From assembly GCA_963769045.1 (NCBI GenBank), contig CAVYKK010000020.1, forward strand, positions 95,119 through 159,118: DNA of 64,000 nt. Direction: 5' to 3'. This DNA comes from Methanocella_A sp963769045 (GTDB lineage: Archaea > Halobacteriota > Methanocellia > Methanocellales > Methanocellaceae). Made by a program: the position numbers and the translations under genes. Below, one piece after another: positions 43,383 to 52,380 of this stretch. The notes beneath the pieces are model-generated. The model searched no databases. It was given only the letters and a program-made list of their open reading frames with translations, and was not told the DNA's origin. Within the stretch, counting starts at the first letter, position 1, and each line of letters begins with the position of its first letter.

Positions 43383-44738
43383 ATGAGGCGGCAGACGTTC
43401 GCGATCGTGATATTGTGGCTACTGGCCGTGTGTATGATTTCCCTCCTGGCCATCGGCTCTTTTCCGGATACGGCCGCGGGATATGAATGGTCGAGGACCT
43501 ACGGGGGGCATTTTCAGGATAATTGCTTTTCGCTGGTTGACACCTCTGACGGTGGCTACCTGATCGGCGGGTGGACGGACTGGGAATTCCGGAATGCCAG
43601 CTATTCGTGGAGCATTGACAACTTCTTCCTGCTGAAGGCCGATAAAAACGGCAATCAGGAATGGTACCGTATCTACGGTGACAACCAGAGCTTCATGGGA
43701 GGCTACGTCTGCGAAGCCCCCGGGGGAGGGTACGTCCTTGCAGGCGGCCTCGGGCAATACGATATCGGCTCTATCGGCCTGATCAAGGTCGACGCCGATG
43801 GCCAGACCCTGTGGGAGAAAAATTACCGGAAAGGCTTCGACGGCCGGGTAAAATCGCTCGCGGCCGTCCCCGATGGCTATATCCTGGCTGGCACGTGCAA
43901 TGGTAGCGTTTTCCTCATGAGGTTTGACCCGGAGGGGAACCTGATCTGGGACTGCTCGTATGATGTACCCGGCCTGGATGCCGGCCGGGTACTGCCGACG
44001 ACCGACGGGGGCTTCATCGTCGCTGGCGGACCCGCTTTCATGGCCAACAGCCGGATGTTTTTGATGAAGACCGATGCGGGCGGCAACGAGTCATGGATCA
44101 AGTACTATGGCAGCGAGTTTGCCGGGGGTACATCAGTCATCGAGGATCGTGCCGGTGGCTATGTAATCGTCGGCCACGAGAGCACCACGAACACGTGGCC
44201 CTCGGAAGAATACCAAGGCTCGGACGTTTATGTCGTGCGGACGGATCGGGATGGGAACGTCCTGTGGGATAATACGTATGTTACCAGCCCCGATGACGAC
44301 TACGCGAACGATATCGTCCAGGCGGACGACAGTGGCTATACAGTCACAGGGACAGCGGTCCGATCCCGGAGCGGCCGCTACGTGATCGATTCGGACGCGT
44401 TTCTCCTGCGGCTGGACAGCAACGGGACGCAGCAGTGGCTAAAGAAGTTTGGCAGCCCCGGCAAAGCCTATGGCATCGCCCTCTTAAAATGCGACGACGG
44501 CGCGATCGTGCTGGCCGGCGAACGGCACAATAGCGATATCCTGCTGATAAAGTCACCGGACGCTCCTGACGCACTGGCACCGCTGGAAGAAACGATCAAG
44601 CCCGTCGAGGTACTGCTGTACCATCATCCGGAAATAATATACTGCATAACGCCGCTGTTCCTGGCTGCGTTCGTATCCCTGTCGGTCGCACTCATTACGA
44701 TAAAAAGATCCCTGGATAAACGGAAAAGGCCGCCGTGA
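43383..44738 (+). CDS. Membrane-anchored beta-propeller surface protein
   Basis: 451 residues from ATG 43383 (43359 is possible and adds eight residues). Signal/anchor (MRRQTFAIVILWLLAV), then seven or so blades of a propeller with recurring GGYLIGGWTD, GGYVLAGGLGQYD, GGFIVAGGPAFM, GGYVIVGHES, IVLAGERHNSDILLIKS and '...LLKADKNGNQEW' units. A C-terminal helix (~410-432) and basic end (KRSLDKRKRPP) put the protein in the membrane with the propeller outside. It differs from regulators A/B in having no winged helix. It is divergent from regulator B and shares the intergenic region with its promoter, so co-regulation is possible. Confidence 0.75.
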   Translation: MRRQTFAIVILWLLAVCMISLLAIGSFPDTAAGYEWSRTYGGHFQDNCFSLVDTSDGGYLIGGWTDWEFRNASYSWSIDNFFLLKADKNGNQEWYRIYGDNQSFMGGYVCEAPGGGYVLAGGLGQYDIGSIGLIKVDADGQTLWEKNYRKGFDGRVKSLAAVPDGYILAGTCNGSVFLMRFDPEGNLIWDCSYDVPGLDAGRVLPTTDGGFIVAGGPAFMANSRMFLMKTDAGGNESWIKYYGSEFAGGTSVIEDRAGGYVIVGHESTTNTWPSEEYQGSDVYVVRTDRDGNVLWDNTYVTSPDDDYANDIVQADDSGYTVTGTAVRSRSGRYVIDSDAFLLRLDSNGTQQWLKKFGSPGKAYGIALLKCDDGAIVLAGERHNSDILLIKSPDAPDALAPLEETIKPVEVLLYHHPEIIYCITPLFLAAFVSLSVALITIKRSLDKRKRPP

Positions 44739-44748
44739 AGCAGTCTGC

Positions 44749-45243
44749 TTACGATGCCGGCTCGGCGCCCATCGTTTCGGCGGCCATCTCCTTGCCCTTC
44801 ACGCCGTACCTGACGTTCACCGCCGAGCCCCGCTTGAACGCCATGATCTCGGGCGCCGCGAGCAAAGCCTGGCCCGTCGCCAGCAGACGGTCATCCTTGT
44901 CGACGAGGAGCACTTCCTCGAAGGCCCGTATCTCCGGGTCGCAGCTGACCACGAACTTGCAGAACGCCGTCTTGCCCTTCGCCACGAACGGCGCCGCGTC
45001 CTCGTTCATTACGACTCGCTTCTGCGGGTAAGGCAGTACCGCCTTAAGCTTCTCGCCGCCGAAGGTGCTGAGAATCAAAAAGCCGTCGTTCGCCCGGACT
45101 GTCGCTATGCGCCGGTCGCCTTCCACGATCTGGCGCACCCGGCCCGTCCTGGACAGCGTGAATGTCACCCCGTCCGGGAACAGCGCCTTTCCCGCGCCTT
45201 TGCCGAACTGGTAGTCGGCTATGGTCCTCATTCGCTCCAGCAT
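44749..45243 (-). CDS. PUA-domain protein (archaeosine/pseudouridine type)
   Basis: 164 residues. The C-terminal ~75 residues form a PUA domain: VSCDPEIRAFEEVLLVDKDD, LLATGQALLAAPEIMAFKRG, and SAVNVRYGVKGK. The N-terminal half (YQFGKGAGKALFPDG, RQIVEGDRRIATVRANDGFL) matches the archaeal pre-PUA domain, found also in archaeosine tRNA-guanine transglycosylases. A role in RNA binding is expected; the partner enzyme is not in the window. Start ATG 45243 or 45231. Confidence 0.8.
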   Translation of the reverse strand: MLERMRTIADYQFGKGAGKALFPDGVTFTLSRTGRVRQIVEGDRRIATVRANDGFLILSTFGGEKLKAVLPYPQKRVVMNEDAAPFVAKGKTAFCKFVVSCDPEIRAFEEVLLVDKDDRLLATGQALLAAPEIMAFKRGSAVNVRYGVKGKEMAAETMGAEPAS

Positions 45244-45283
45244 ATCAGGTCATAATGAAAGCTGCTTATTGATATCATTTACT

Positions 45284-45389
45284 GTAGCACAAAGGCACTA
45301 AGGTTTTGAAGGCACAAAGGACCTGTTTTGTATCATCTGCTGCCTATCAGCCTTTGTGTCCTTTGTGCCCTTAGTGTCCTTAGTGTTAC
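45284..45389. repeat. 9-bp-unit palindromic element R7
   Basis: The right half reads CTTTGTGTC CTTTGTGCC CTTAGTGTC CTTAGTGTT (45352-45387), four perfect 9-bp steps; the left half (45284-45330, AGCACAAAGGCACTAAGG and GGCACAAAGGAC) is the inverse with an insertion. Loop about 20 bases. It lies between the PUA gene and a small gene on the same strand and touches the stop codon of the latter (45386-45388). Confidence 0.75.
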
Positions 45390-45610
45390 CGCCAGGCAGT
45401 CTCGTTCTTCGCCTCGTAGTCCTCGAACGCCTGCATCAGTCCCGAGACTACCTCTGCGCCCGTTTCGAACAACGCTTTCGCTTGCTCATCATCCACTTTT
45501 TTAATGTCATCCCGCATCTCATCGGCAAGTTCGCGTAACCTCATTTTGATCGGGGTAGTGTAGCGCCTGGGATCGTTTCCAACCGCTCTTGGTCCTCCCA
45601 TCATAATCAT
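45386..45610 (-). CDS. Small helical protein, unknown
   Basis: 74 residues, charged and helical (MRLRELADEMRDDIKKVDDE, ETGAEVVSGLMQAFEDYEAK). No known domain. Start ATG 45610, 45604 or 45601. Composition and codon use look like a real gene, but the end of the frame lies in repeat R7, so the last residues (ETAWR) may be accidental. Similar small proteins are usual in this lineage. Confidence 0.5.
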   Translation of the reverse strand: MIMMGGPRAVGNDPRRYTTPIKMRLRELADEMRDDIKKVDDEQAKALFETGAEVVSGLMQAFEDYEAKNETAWR

Positions 45611-45671
45611 CCAGCTCCGATCATATTTCCGCGGAATGCCGATAAAACAATATGGCGCGGTATCGATGATT

Positions 45672-45893
45672 CTACCTGCGTAGCAGATCTATGATCGATA
45701 GCGCAAGTATCCCGGCTCCTGTCGCCGTCCCGATGAACAGTAAGACCAATACGATGTATACACGGAACGGTACCAGGCTGATCGCGGCCGACGTCAGTGT
45801 AAGGACGACGAAGAACGCCAGGTAAAGCTTCTTCGAAAGCGGGATGGGAAACACCTTTGGTGCTATCTCGACGCGCTTAGACTTCCGCATGCT
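45672..45893 (-). pseudogene. 3' part of membrane-protein gene split by the IS
   Basis: Encodes the C-terminal ~73 residues (SMRKSKRVEIAPKVFPIPLS, two transmembrane helices, end LALSIIDLLRR) of the gene whose 5' part is 46963-47781. Removing the IS plus one copy of the 7-base duplication fuses ...VLLYL directly and in frame to S-MRKSKR. The original protein would have 346 residues. This part could still be translated from ATG 45890. Confidence 0.85.
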
Positions 45894-45900
45894 AAGGTAT
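45894..45900. repeat. Target-site duplication (left), AAGGTAT
   Basis: AAGGTAT at 45894-45900 is repeated exactly at 46963-46969, directly flanking the terminal inverted repeats of the insertion sequence. Confidence 0.9.
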
Positions 45901-46962
45901 GGGGCTGTTGCATAATTAGTTCATGATGGTTGTCCGGGGGTTGGCTTCGCATCTAAGCTGGCGGAGCACCTGGATTTGTCTTGCCAGGATGGATAGGCCG
46001 GCTTTCACCTTGTTTCTGATGATGCCTTTCGTCGTTTTCATTAGAAGGCCGAGATGTTCTTTTAAAAGGCTGTTTGTCACCTCGCAGTCATTCCTGTTTT
46101 TATACAAATGATTCAGCCTGTTCCCGTGGACCTTGCAGTAATCCTGTAAACGGTATTTGCCCTTTACCTTTTTTGCGTTTCGTTTATTCTTCCGGTTGAT
46201 CACTGTTACTCCGGCATGGGCGAAATCCTCGACGTTCGCTTTGCTATCGTATGCTCGATCAAGGAAGAGTCCGGCAGCTTTCAATATGCCTGGTCCGAGC
46301 CGTCCTGCCAGTCTTCGAAGCACTGTGTTGTCGTGTACGCTGGCACTGGTTACCGTGTAACTAACGGGCACCAGCAGCCTCGTATCATACAACAAGTGAA
46401 CCTTGTAGCCCTTGTAGAATCGTCTATCGATATGATCGTAGCCCCAGCCTGACTGCCCGTCCTTTTTCCAGGCTTCGAGCTTCGTGCTGTCAGCTCCCAG
46501 TTTCACGAACATGTTAGAGTCCAGTTCATGGAGCTTGCCGGTTAGCAATGATACCAGCCGGTCTATGCTCTTTCCCAGTTCTCGTTTGAATCTGCTAAAC
46601 ACGCTATCATGGGGCAAACTGTCAAGGCCAAGAATCTTCATTTTATATTGATCACGCGCCAATACCCGGAGAAGCTCATGGACGCTGGGAATCCCCTTCA
46701 ACTCCATGTACAAAAGCGCCCGAAGCAAACCGATCCGGCCGTGAGCACAATGCCTGCCCCTGCCCTTGTAACGCTCCAAGAACAGAAACAAGGACCAGTC
46801 CACCGTTTCCAGCACCTCGAGGACAGGGTCAGAAAGTATTTTACACTGGCAATCAAAACAAGAAACCGGCATCTGCCAGCCCGAACAACCGTTTTTACTA
46901 GTCATAAAAACGAAGACGGCTCAGATGCCCATATACTTGCTATCTAATTTTGCAACAGCCCC
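45901..46962 (-). mobile_element. Complete insertion sequence, 1062 bp, IS4/IS5-type
   Basis: The element has 19-bp terminal inverted repeats with one mismatch (GGGGCTGTTGCATAATTAG at the left; the complement of CTAATTTTGCAACAGCCCC at the right) and a single DDE transposase gene filling it. A 7-bp AAGGTAT target duplication flanks it. All parts look intact, so it may be recently inserted and active. No other copy lies in the window. Confidence 0.92.
45916..46905 (-). CDS. DDE transposase (IS4/IS5 superfamily)
   Basis: 329 residues. An N-terminal helical domain (GRIGLLRALLYMELKGIPSV, DSVFSRFKRELG) precedes the catalytic core: first Asp in LGADSTKLEAW, second Asp in LFLDRAYDSKANV, Glu in CEVTNSLLKEHLG. 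The layout suits the IS4/IS5 (DDE_Tnp_1) group. The reading frame is uninterrupted from ATG 46905 to the stop 15 bases inside the left end. Exact subgroup is not determined; a 7-base duplication is not typical of classical IS5 (4). Confidence 0.9.
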   Translation of the reverse strand: MTSKNGCSGWQMPVSCFDCQCKILSDPVLEVLETVDWSLFLFLERYKGRGRHCAHGRIGLLRALLYMELKGIPSVHELLRVLARDQYKMKILGLDSLPHDSVFSRFKRELGKSIDRLVSLLTGKLHELDSNMFVKLGADSTKLEAWKKDGQSGWGYDHIDRRFYKGYKVHLLYDTRLLVPVSYTVTSASVHDNTVLRRLAGRLGPGILKAAGLFLDRAYDSKANVEDFAHAGVTVINRKNKRNAKKVKGKYRLQDYCKVHGNRLNHLYKNRNDCEVTNSLLKEHLGLLMKTTKGIIRNKVKAGLSILARQIQVLRQLRCEANPRTTIMN

Positions 46963-47781
46963 AAGGTATAGTAAAACAATGGCGATGCCATACATCAGCC
47001 ATACGATGACCTGAGGCAGCAGATTCTGCAGCGTCTCAGGCCTGATGCCGAGGCCCATGACAAGGTAGATGAACCCCAGCGGCACGAGCAGGACCACGAG
47101 TTCCGGCGTAGAAGGCAGCAGCTGCCTCATCGTATATCTGTGCAGTCCCAGGCGCCGGTACACGAATAGCAGCGGGGTGAATATGACAAAAGCAAGCAGG
47201 ACTGACGCTATCGCGTTTAGGGGCGAAGGCGACTGGCCGCCAAGGTTTATCCCACAGAACAGCGCGAAAGCTAACAGTATCATGTAAGTCCTAATACGGC
47301 CGGAAAACAGCCATCTTAGCGGTCGCGGGAGCGCCGCCAGGATTTCCCGGGATCGGGTCAGGACGCTCTCGGACACGAACAGCGGGATAATAAAGGCAAT
47401 GAAGGGGTGCCAGAAGAGGAGCAGGGTCGTCGTCTCGACCACGGCGATGCCGCCGAGGAACCACATGGTATCCGGCCCCCAGCCCACCCAGATAACTTTA
47501 GTGACGTATGCTTCGTATAGCCCGAAGATGATGCCGGCCAGGAACAGCGTGTATAGCCGTGGCTTGCTGAAGCGGTAGACAACCCATGCGAGCGCGATCG
47601 TATGCAGCCCATATAGAGGGATGGTGATGATCAGGGACCAGACGAGCGAAGTGGCCAGGGTCCCGGGCTCGAAGCTGCGGATCATCGAGGAGCCGGAGAT
47701 GATCTCGGCGAAGAAGAACGAGATCAACGATATTAATACCCAGGAGTAGTAACGGCCCCACGGGGGAGGATTTCCGCTCAT
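46963..47781 (-). pseudogene. 5' part of membrane-protein gene split by the IS
   Basis: Encodes the first 273 residues of a polytopic membrane protein (about eight to nine hydrophobic segments, with FGLYEAYVTKVIWVGWGPDT in an outside loop). Translation now runs 13 codons into the IS before stopping. No family recognised. Together with 45672-45893 it makes an uninterrupted 346-residue frame, so the gene was whole until a recent insertion. Start ATG 47781. Confidence 0.85.
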
Positions 47782-47843
47782 CAGCCTGTATCACGTCGTG
47801 CAAAAGCTTAATTCATGCTGTTACATTCTACACGCAGAATTTC

Positions 47844-48857
47844 ATGAGAACACTGGTCTTCGAACTGTCCGGAGAGCACGGGACGCTGCCTGAAAGCGAG
47901 GTCATCGGGTGCATCGAGGCATACGGCTGGCCCTACCGGGTGACCGCGGAGTACGATCAGGTCGTGATCGTCGAGACAGACGCCGATCCGGAAGTGCTCG
48001 CCAGCCGGCTCGCGCTGACCCACAACATACTGCAGCTGCTCTTTGTCTGCCCGGCCGATGAGGCTGCCATCCTCGAAAATGCCCGAAATGCCGACCTCGG
48101 GATGACCGAAGGCCAGAGCTTCGTGGTACGGTTGAGCCGGGTGAAAACCTATAGTGACATCTCCTCCGAGTTCGAGAAAAAGCTCGGCGCGGCCATCTGG
48201 CACCGGGGCTACCCTGTCAGCCTGACGAAGCCAGACGTCACCCTCCGGGCTATCCTGACAGAAGGCGTCTGCATCTTTGGCAGGCTCATCTGTCCGGTCG
48301 ATCGCCCTGCGTTCGACGAGCGAGCGCCCCTGAAGAAACCGTTTTTCCTGCCCGGTGTGCTGATGCCCCGGATTTCCCGGGCGGTCGTGAATATGACTCG
48401 CATACGCTCAGGCTGGATGCTCGACCCGTTTTCAGGCACTGGCGGCACCCTCGTCGAGGCAGGGCTGATCAGCCGGGACATACACGTGGTAGGCTGCGAC
48501 ATCCAGAAGAAAATGGTCTATGGCACGCGCATGAACCTGCGGTACTATAGCACGAACTACGACGTGGTCCGCCAGGACTCGCTGAGCATGGGAATAAAAG
48601 ACAGCTCGGCCGATGCCATTGTGACCGACTTTCCCTACGGGCAGTCCACGCCTGTCATGGTGGCTTCGGGGATCGACTTCTACCACGGCGCGCTAGCCGA
48701 GATCTTCAGGGTGCTGAAGCCGGGGCGGTACGCGGTCATTGTCTCGAAAACGTCGATGGAAAAGCTATTAATCGATGTGGGCTTTACTGTAATTGAAACG
48801 CACCGGCAGCGAATTCACAAGAGCCTCACCAGGCACATTACTGTCGTTAAAAAATAA
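47844..48857 (+). CDS. trmG10: tRNA (guanine-10-N2)-methyltransferase
   Basis: 337 residues. The N-terminal ~155 residues contain a THUMP-type RNA-binding region, followed by a Rossmann methyltransferase: GWMLDPFSGTGGTLVEAGLI (SAM-binding motif I), VVGCDIQKKM (acidic loop) and the catalytic TDFPYGQST, a variant of DPPYG as in archaeal Trm-G10. It should mono- and dimethylate the N2 of G10 in tRNA. Start ATG 47844. Stands alone on this strand, 30 bases before a small ACT gene. Confidence 0.85.
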   Translation: MRTLVFELSGEHGTLPESEVIGCIEAYGWPYRVTAEYDQVVIVETDADPEVLASRLALTHNILQLLFVCPADEAAILENARNADLGMTEGQSFVVRLSRVKTYSDISSEFEKKLGAAIWHRGYPVSLTKPDVTLRAILTEGVCIFGRLICPVDRPAFDERAPLKKPFFLPGVLMPRISRAVVNMTRIRSGWMLDPFSGTGGTLVEAGLISRDIHVVGCDIQKKMVYGTRMNLRYYSTNYDVVRQDSLSMGIKDSSADAIVTDFPYGQSTPVMVASGIDFYHGALAEIFRVLKPGRYAVIVSKTSMEKLLIDVGFTVIETHRQRIHKSLTRHITVVKK

Positions 48858-48888
48858 TGGATTAAATTTTTAGGATTAAGGGATGTAA

Positions 48889-49167
48889 ATGCAAAAAGCG
48901 AAAGAACGCGCCGTCATCACGGTGAACGGCATCGACCACCCGGGCATCATCGCGGCCATCACGAAGGCATTAGCGGACCTGGACGTCAACATCGAGGACT
49001 TGAGCCAGACGATCGTGCAGGGACTGTTCACCATGATCCTGATCGCCGACATCACCGACCACGACCTCGCCCGCCTCCAGGAGCGGATGGCGCAGGTCGG
49101 CAAGGAGCAGGGTGTCCAGATCACCGTGCAGCACGAGAACATCTTCAAGTACATGCACAGGGTGTAA
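48889..49167 (+). CDS. ACT-domain protein (UPF0237)
   Basis: 92 residues, a single ACT domain: VITVNGIDHPGIIAAITKAL, ANIEDLSQTIVQGLFTMILI region (here VNIEDLSQTIVQGLF). ACT domains bind amino acids or small ligands and control enzymes. It precedes the UPF0210 gene by 15 bases, an order conserved in many bacteria and archaea, where the two are thought to act together. Start ATG 48889. Confidence 0.9.
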   Translation: MQKAKERAVITVNGIDHPGIIAAITKALADLDVNIEDLSQTIVQGLFTMILIADITDHDLARLQERMAQVGKEQGVQITVQHENIFKYMHRV

Positions 49168-49182
49168 GCCGGGGACCGGACG

Positions 49183-50553
49183 ATGAGCGTATATTCTATT
49201 GAGGAAATCCTCGAGACCGTCAGCATGATCCAGGCCCAGCACCTCGACATCCGCACGGTGACCATGGGCATCAACCTGCGTGGCTGCATATCGCCCGACA
49301 TCGACACAATGCGCGATAACATCTACAATACCATCACCACGCGGGCGAAGAACCTGGTCTCCGAGGCGAAAGCCGTCGAGGAGAAGTTCGGCATTCCCAT
49401 CGTCAACAAGCGCATTGCCGTAACGCCTATCGGGAACCTGCTGGACACCCCGCTGGCCGACGCTACCGAGCGCGAGGCCATCGACGGCGCAGTCAGCGTC
49501 GCTAAGACGCTCGACGCTGCGGCCAAAAAGCTCAACATCGACTTCATCGGCGGCTACTCCGCCCTCGTGCACAAGGGCTTCACCGTCGGCGACTCCATTC
49601 TCATCAACTCGATTCCCGAAGCCCTGACGAGTACAGACCGTGTCTGCAGCTCGATCAACGTCGCCACTACGAAGAGCGGCATCAACATGGACGCCATCCT
49701 ACTCATGGGCCAGGTGATCAAAAAGACGGCAGCCCGCAACCCGATCGGTTGCGCGAAGCTCGTCGTCTTCGCCAATGCGCCTCCGGACAACCCGTTCATG
49801 GCAGGCGCCTTCCACGGCGACGGCGAGCCCGAGACTGTGATTAACGTCGGCATTTCCGGGCCCGGCGTAGTCCGTGCCGTCCTGTCTCAGATGGACGACG
49901 CCGACCTGGGCCAGCTTTCCGAGACCATCAAGCGCACCGCGTTCAAGATCACCCGGATGGGTGAGCTCGTCGGCCGGGAAATGGCCGATCGTCTCGATGT
50001 TGAGTTCGGCATCGTAGACCTGTCCCTCGCACCCACCCCGGCAGAGGGCGACTCGGTCGCCAACATCCTGGAAGTCATGGGCCTTGAACGCTGCGGCACC
50101 CACGGCACCACCGCTGCTCTTGCGCTGCTCACTGACGCCGTTAAAAAAGGCGGCGCGATGGCCACTTCGTATACGGGCGGCCTCTCCGGCGCCTTCATCC
50201 CCGTGAGCGAGGATGCCGGTATGGTAGAAGCCCTCAAGGTGGGCGCCATCGGCATCGACAAGCTTGAGGCCATGACCAGTGTCTGCTCCGTAGGACTGGA
50301 TATGATCGTGGTGCCCGGCGATACCTCGCCAGAGACCATTTCGGCCATTATAGCTGACGAATGCGCCATCGGCATGGTCAACGCCAAGACCACCGGCGTC
50401 CGGATTATCCCTGCCGGAAAAGAAGGCGAACACGTCGAATTCGGCGGCCTGCTGGGCGGCAGCCCGGTCATGGGGCTGAACAAGTTCTCGTCCGCGAAGT
50501 TCGTCAGACGCGGCGGCCGAATACCTGCACCGATTCAGAGCTTCCGCAATTGA
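49183..50553 (+). CDS. UPF0210/DUF711 family protein
   Basis: 456 residues. The family (also related to pyruvate formate-lyase-like folds in its structure) is recognised from EILETVSMIQAQHLDIRTVT, MGINLRGCISPDIDTMRDNI, NKRIAVTPIG, and the C-terminal GGRIPAPIQSFRN. Function unknown. The gene follows the ACT domain gene directly; a ligand-regulated enzyme pair is inferred. Length and all blocks match the family. Start ATG 49183, with GACCGGACG upstream and no clear Shine-Dalgarno sequence. Confidence 0.9.
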   Translation: MSVYSIEEILETVSMIQAQHLDIRTVTMGINLRGCISPDIDTMRDNIYNTITTRAKNLVSEAKAVEEKFGIPIVNKRIAVTPIGNLLDTPLADATEREAIDGAVSVAKTLDAAAKKLNIDFIGGYSALVHKGFTVGDSILINSIPEALTSTDRVCSSINVATTKSGINMDAILLMGQVIKKTAARNPIGCAKLVVFANAPPDNPFMAGAFHGDGEPETVINVGISGPGVVRAVLSQMDDADLGQLSETIKRTAFKITRMGELVGREMADRLDVEFGIVDLSLAPTPAEGDSVANILEVMGLERCGTHGTTAALALLTDAVKKGGAMATSYTGGLSGAFIPVSEDAGMVEALKVGAIGIDKLEAMTSVCSVGLDMIVVPGDTSPETISAIIADECAIGMVNAKTTGVRIIPAGKEGEHVEFGGLLGGSPVMGLNKFSSAKFVRRGGRIPAPIQSFRN

Positions 50554-50724
50554 ACTACCAGAGAACCAGATCTTTTTTAGCAACCCTGGCTTAAGCGATT
50601 ATCGCCGGGACGGCTAATTATGCCGTTCCGCACTCTTTTAAAAGAGCCGCCAGGGTGTTAACTTTTTGTGACATAAGGCTTATCCGGCGCCGGCCGTTAT
50701 GCACTGGTGGAGTTGAGGTTTCGC

Positions 50725-51267
50725 ATGAGCAAAAATCGCAATACTATAGCCATATTCTTGCTGATCTGCACGGTCGCCGCATTTGTACTTGCTGTGAACT
50801 CATCTGCCGCGTCGGCAGCCAGTATCACCGGGCAAGTCCTTGACAAGGATAATAAGCCTGTGCAGCAGGCAATTGTCACGCTATATTTTAACCAGTCAAA
50901 AGTCGATATTGCCGGCAATCCCGCGCTGACCGCTGCGAATGGCAGCTACAAGATCGCGGGCGTCACATCGAAAGTCTACAGCCTGACGGTGGAAAAGAAC
51001 AGCTTTAGCTATAGTGAAACGGTGATAATTAACGATAACGATGTTATCGTTAACATTACGCTGCCCGGACACACTGCCGCCCTGGCCACGACGCCCTCGC
51101 CAGTGATCACGCCGACGCCGCCCCCCACGCCAACCCCGACACCCACGATGTCGCCGACAGCGACTCCAACGCCGGTGCCGTCGTCGACCGCTCAGCCATC
51201 GCCCGGATTCGGGCTGCTGATCGGGCTGGCCGGAGCCGGACTGGCGATCGCTATCCGGAAACGCTGA
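50725..51267 (+). CDS. Surface protein with CarboxypepD-like domain and PGF-CTERM
   Basis: 180 residues from ATG 50725 (GAGG seven bases upstream; the frame opens at GTG 50707). A signal peptide (1-~36, SSAASA) leads into a carboxypeptidase-regulatory-like beta-sandwich (ITGQVLDKDNKPVQQAIVTL, AANGSYKIAGVTSKVYSLTV), then a Pro/Thr stalk (~123-158) and the PGF-CTERM tail SPGFGLLIGLAGAGLAIAIR. The tail predicts archaeosortase processing and lipid linkage. Function unknown; surface structure or ligand-binding is likely. Confidence 0.83.
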   Translation: MSKNRNTIAIFLLICTVAAFVLAVNSSAASAASITGQVLDKDNKPVQQAIVTLYFNQSKVDIAGNPALTAANGSYKIAGVTSKVYSLTVEKNSFSYSETVIINDNDVIVNITLPGHTAALATTPSPVITPTPPPTPTPTPTMSPTATPTPVPSSTAQPSPGFGLLIGLAGAGLAIAIRKR

Positions 51268-51304
51268 CCGATCTTTCGAGGTGGCATCTGCACGTCTGTT
51301 GGCT

Positions 51305-51793
51305 CTACTTGCTTCGGGGCAGGTGTGCCTTGCCACTGATCTCGTCGATGACGATCTCTACAACGCAGGTCTTATCCACGATATCGGCAGGCATCTCTCC
51401 GTCACGCTTGCCAACATACTTATCGACGAGCATCCAGAGGGCGTGTAGCTTCTTTTCTCTGTCTGTCACAACCTTCGCCTTACCGCGGGCGATGACACTG
51501 CGGTAATATGCGCCACAGCTACAGGGCTTACCAGTGGTCGTATACAGCTCAAGAAGCTCATCGGCCTCGAAGCCGACCTTCGGGTTGGCTTTAATGTAGC
51601 CGAGCTTCATGCCATCGAGGGCACAGTGGAAGTAGATACGGTCGTCCTCGAAGGCGAAGTTGACCGGGACGACGTAAGGCACGCCGTCCGGCGATATGGT
51701 GGCCATTCGGCCCACTGGTGTCTTGTTCAACAGTTCGGTTATCGCCACGAGGTCCATGCCCCGGGATTTGCGGTCTGCTTGAGTTACTTTCAT
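51305..51793 (-). CDS. Pyridoxamine 5'-phosphate oxidase-like flavin protein
   Basis: 162 residues of the split-barrel FMN-binding fold: LNKTPVGRMATISPDGVPYV, VPVNFAFEDDRIYFHCALDG, KLGYIKANPKVGFEADE, and SCGAYYRSVIARGKAKVV. Members bind FMN or F420 and reduce small compounds; the specific reaction is unknown. Start ATG 51793. It is separated from the lipoprotein gene upstream by four bases, so they share a transcript. Confidence 0.82.
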   Translation of the reverse strand: MKVTQADRKSRGMDLVAITELLNKTPVGRMATISPDGVPYVVPVNFAFEDDRIYFHCALDGMKLGYIKANPKVGFEADELLELYTTTGKPCSCGAYYRSVIARGKAKVVTDREKKLHALWMLVDKYVGKRDGEMPADIVDKTCVVEIVIDEISGKAHLPRSK

Positions 51794-51797
51794 CCGA

Positions 51798-52292
51798 TCA
51801 CCCTGGCGGCAAGTCTACTGGCAGGCTATAAGTGTTATAGAACTCGTCGTGCTCGCCCCAGTATAAGCAAAGATGAAGGATGATCTTCGTTTCGTTCGGG
51901 CTGTGGGGCCCGCCTTGCCAGTTGTACGTAGCGTTGCCATACCCACGGATCGGCTGATCGTAGCGGTACTCGGCCGAGTACGGCATCTGGCTGGTCGTAT
52001 TATAAAACTCGTCGAGCATGATGAGAACGTTGCTAATTTCTGTATTGCCAGTATTGTTCAATACCAGGGCGTAGTTAACCGCTCCGCCTCGGGGAGAGGG
52101 CACATATCCAAAAGCCATCAATTGTAGCTGGGTGCTTTGTCGGGTTCCCATCGAAAAGTCAGCGATCAGCCCGGGATTAGAATCAGGGCTCGATGATGGC
52201 TTCTGCGTCGGCTGGTCCTGCCGGTACGCGCAGCCAGCGATGGTGATAGATATCATTATCAAAAATATGATAATTACAATTTTTGGCTTCAT
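51798..52292 (-). CDS. Secreted lipoprotein, unknown
   Basis: 164 residues. Signal peptide with lipobox ISITIAGCAY (Cys ~21), a short Ser/Pro/Gln linker and an outer domain (YALVLNNTGNTEISNVLIML, HDEFYNTYSLPVDLPPG) with a beta-sandwich look. No family recognised. Start ATG 52292. It is upstream of, and co-directional with, the flavin protein. Confidence 0.7.
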   Translation of the reverse strand: MKPKIVIIIFLIMISITIAGCAYRQDQPTQKPSSSPDSNPGLIADFSMGTRQSTQLQLMAFGYVPSPRGGAVNYALVLNNTGNTEISNVLIMLDEFYNTTSQMPYSAEYRYDQPIRGYGNATYNWQGGPHSPNETKIILHLCLYWGEHDEFYNTYSLPVDLPPG

Positions 52293-52380
52293 TGTTAGAG
52301 GATATGTCCAGCAATCGCTTAAGCCTTTTTACTCGCGTGAGGACGCCTTAAAGAAAATGGGGAAAAATTTGTGACGTTAA

